A DNA stretch of 20,208 nucleotides from Smittium mucronatum (Eukaryota > Kickxellomycota > Harpellomycetes > Harpellales > Legeriomycetaceae): positions 1 to 20,208 of the forward strand of contig LSSL01003058.1 of NCBI GenBank assembly GCA_001953115.1. The letters run 5' to 3'. The position numbers were made by a program, and so were the translations under genes. How positions within the stretch are numbered: position 1 is the stretch's first letter; each line of letters starts with the position of its first letter. The notes beneath the pieces are model-generated. The model did no database searches. It had not been told where the DNA came from and saw only the letters and a list, made by a program, of their open reading frames with translations. Shown in pieces: positions 19,500-20,208 of the stretch.

Positions 19500-20208
19500 A
19501 GATAGTCATTGATCGTAGCTACTAATTTTCGACTTCACCTAGCATGATATTTATACATAAGGTTCAGCATCATTCTTTCACATATTCAAGTATCTCAAAA
19601 TATGGATCATTCGTGGGTTGGCTGGTTATCTAGAAAATCCAATAGCTGTTTAGAATACATTATTGACGGGAAATGCTGAATAGTAAACTCGGTACTTTTT
19701 TTTTTCGACTCTGTTCCATTTTGGAGGCGATTTTCCCCCTTGGATTGTTACAGATTACCAATTACCACTAATGAGTTGTTACAAAAAAGATTCCATATAT
19801 TTTCGAAGTTGTCAGTAAACACCCCTAAATCGAGTTACAAATATCTAATTGGGGAAATTCAGTCATAGTGACCATCTATTTATCATCATTCTAGGACCAC
19901 ATATAGTTTTTAGGATAATTTGTGGCAGATAAATACTATTGTTAAATAACTTTATTAAAATAACCACTTTTTTTTTGTTTAAAAACATTCTAACGCATAG
20001 ACAATCAAATTAGATAGAAAAAGAGTACATAGTGTTTTTATATGCTGCTCAAACTTACAGTTAGCGATATCACTTTTTTTCTTCTTTTCAACGGAATTTT
20101 ATTGTAAGATAACGTCATTAAAAACTATACTATAAAAATAAAAATAAATAAAAAAGACGTTTAGAAAAGACTATTGTCCTAACTAAAATAAGCTCCTCTT
20201 CCGGACTA
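19500..20208. other. Upstream region, no gene seen
   Basis: About 700 bp upstream of the flavoprotein-like gene to the window edge. Base composition is slightly less extreme around 19500-19900, but no ORF, RNA gene or repeat is recognised. A neighbouring gene could begin just outside the window. Confidence 0.45.

Overview
The window is a very A+T-rich, gene-poor stretch of eukaryotic nuclear DNA dominated by mobile elements. It holds one intact-looking protein gene, an intron-less 253-codon FMN-binding split-barrel (pyridoxamine 5'-phosphate oxidase-like) protein at 18674-19435 on the minus strand. Almost everything else that can be recognised is a transposon or its relic. The style of the decayed LINE and tyrosine-recombinase retroelement proteins resembles families I associate with early-diverging fungi such as insect-gut Harpellales. 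That assignment is from memory of protein style, not a search, and I hold it at about 0.4.

Layout. (1) 1-3439: an element with near-identical terminal inverted repeats of about 510 bp, carrying a nested short retroposon (761-911) with a perfect 16-bp target duplication. (2) 3440-7997: mostly featureless AT-rich DNA with a second short retroposon (7054-7199) flanked by a perfect 15-bp target duplication. (3) 7998-9450: a 1.45-kb element with 98-bp terminal inverted repeats and apparent TA target duplications. (4) About 9820-13800, minus strand: a heavily mutated DIRS-type retrotransposon. In transcriptional order it has a gag-like ORF, reverse transcriptase, an RNase H/connector region and a tyrosine recombinase, all broken by stops and shifts. 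(5) 15047-17438, minus strand: a 5'-truncated LINE with an 11-bp candidate target duplication, a reverse transcriptase with FADD motif and a C-terminal zinc knuckle. Its last ~150 bp are homologous to the two short retroposons, so this LINE family is the likely source of the machinery that moved them. (6) 17826-18418: two ~269-bp MITEs in opposite orientation, each bounded by TA, forming a large fold-back. (7) 18674-19435: the flavoprotein-like gene, followed by about 770 bp with nothing recognised.

How the parts relate. The LINE and the short retroposons form a plausible autonomous/parasite pair. The DIRS-like element would have integrated by tyrosine recombination rather than by an integrase. 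The TA-flanked elements look like Tc1/mariner-type non-autonomous DNA transposons whose transposase is not in the window. No rRNA, tRNA, CRISPR or bacterial operon structure was seen.
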